A stretch of 6,730 nt of DNA from an uncultured Roseburia sp. (GTDB taxonomy: Bacteria > Bacillota > Clostridia > Lachnospirales > Lachnospiraceae), in NCBI GenBank assembly GCA_900548205.1, contig URJS01000094.1, forward strand, positions 1 to 6,730. Reading direction: 5' to 3'. The position numbers and the translations under genes were made by a program. The notes beneath the pieces were generated by a model. The model was not told the origin of the DNA. It worked only from the letters and a program-made list of their open reading frames with translations, and searched no databases. Shown here piece by piece: positions 6,671 to 6,730 of this stretch (positions within the stretch are counted from its first letter, which is position 1; each line of letters begins with the position of its first letter).

Positions 6671-6730
6671 AAACATTTCTTTCGTGAGCACAAAATCAAA
6701 GTAAGCGCAAAATATTGCTACGCTGCCCAT

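Larger units (their letters stand above)
6445..6730 (-). repeat. Repeat-like promoter-bearing element with interrupted reading frame
   Basis: From the right edge the minus strand is open in one frame over 83 codons to a TAG at 6481-6479, broken by a single TGA at 6661-6659. The conceptual peptide contains YFDFVLTKEMFSPD before the break and GKRRFPVTYGRKVYKKYHSD after it. I recall very similar strings as spurious translations recurring between genes in Lachnospiraceae assemblies, which would make this an interspersed repeat rather than a gene; that is memory, not a search. Only one copy is in the window and no terminal repeats or target duplication are visible. Edges are uncertain and it may run past 6730. 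It could instead be the decayed 3' end of an upstream gene. The segment holds the candidate operon promoter and two inverted repeats. Confidence 0.4.

Noticed and set aside
6448..6672. A 74-codon plus-strand frame in the gene-free right end
   Set aside because: No ribosome site and no recognisable domain; it lies opposite the candidate promoter and repeat-like element.

Overview
The window looks like a core-genome segment of an anaerobic Clostridia-type Firmicute, most likely Lachnospiraceae. The basis is an oxygen-sensitive class III ribonucleotide reductase, a GatCAB amidotransferase, strong AGGAG-type ribosome sites, sigma-A-like promoters and moderate GC. The taxonomic call is an inference. 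Every gene I can support lies on the minus strand, so transcription runs from right to left.

Layout from right to left. 6730-6425 has no convincing gene. It holds a promoter-bearing, repeat-like element with an interrupted reading frame, a tiny ORF and two small inverted repeats. Then come a Nudix hydrolase (6412-5825), a GNAT acetyltransferase fused in frame to GatC (5777-4854), gatA (4841-3375) and gatB (3308-1845). Spacers are 47, 12 and 66 nt and I see no terminator between genes, so this is probably one operon. A 183-bp intergenic region (1844-1662) follows, with a near-consensus promoter overlain by two NrdR-type boxes. It drives nrdD (1661 to the left edge), which is cut off by the window before its C-terminal glycyl-radical domain.

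GatA, GatB and the GatC domain together form the glutamine-dependent amidotransferase that converts Glu-tRNA(Gln) and/or Asp-tRNA(Asn) to the amidated form. GatA has the full Lys79/Ser154/Ser178 amidase triad and GatB has the cradle-domain signatures plus a four-cysteine cluster. GatC is the unusual part. Its roughly 95-residue sequence has no plausible start codon of its own and continues from a RimJ/RimL-like acetyltransferase through a Pro/Gln/Gly-rich linker. The Nudix and GNAT parts have unknown substrates. NrdD makes deoxyribonucleotides without oxygen and seems to be a separate transcription unit under NrdR control.

The most interesting points are the GNAT-GatC fusion (with a six-base homopolymer at the domain junction that must be checked), the NrdR operator/promoter arrangement, and the repeat-like element that supplies the apparent operon promoter. 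I did not find a clearly new defence or mobile system.
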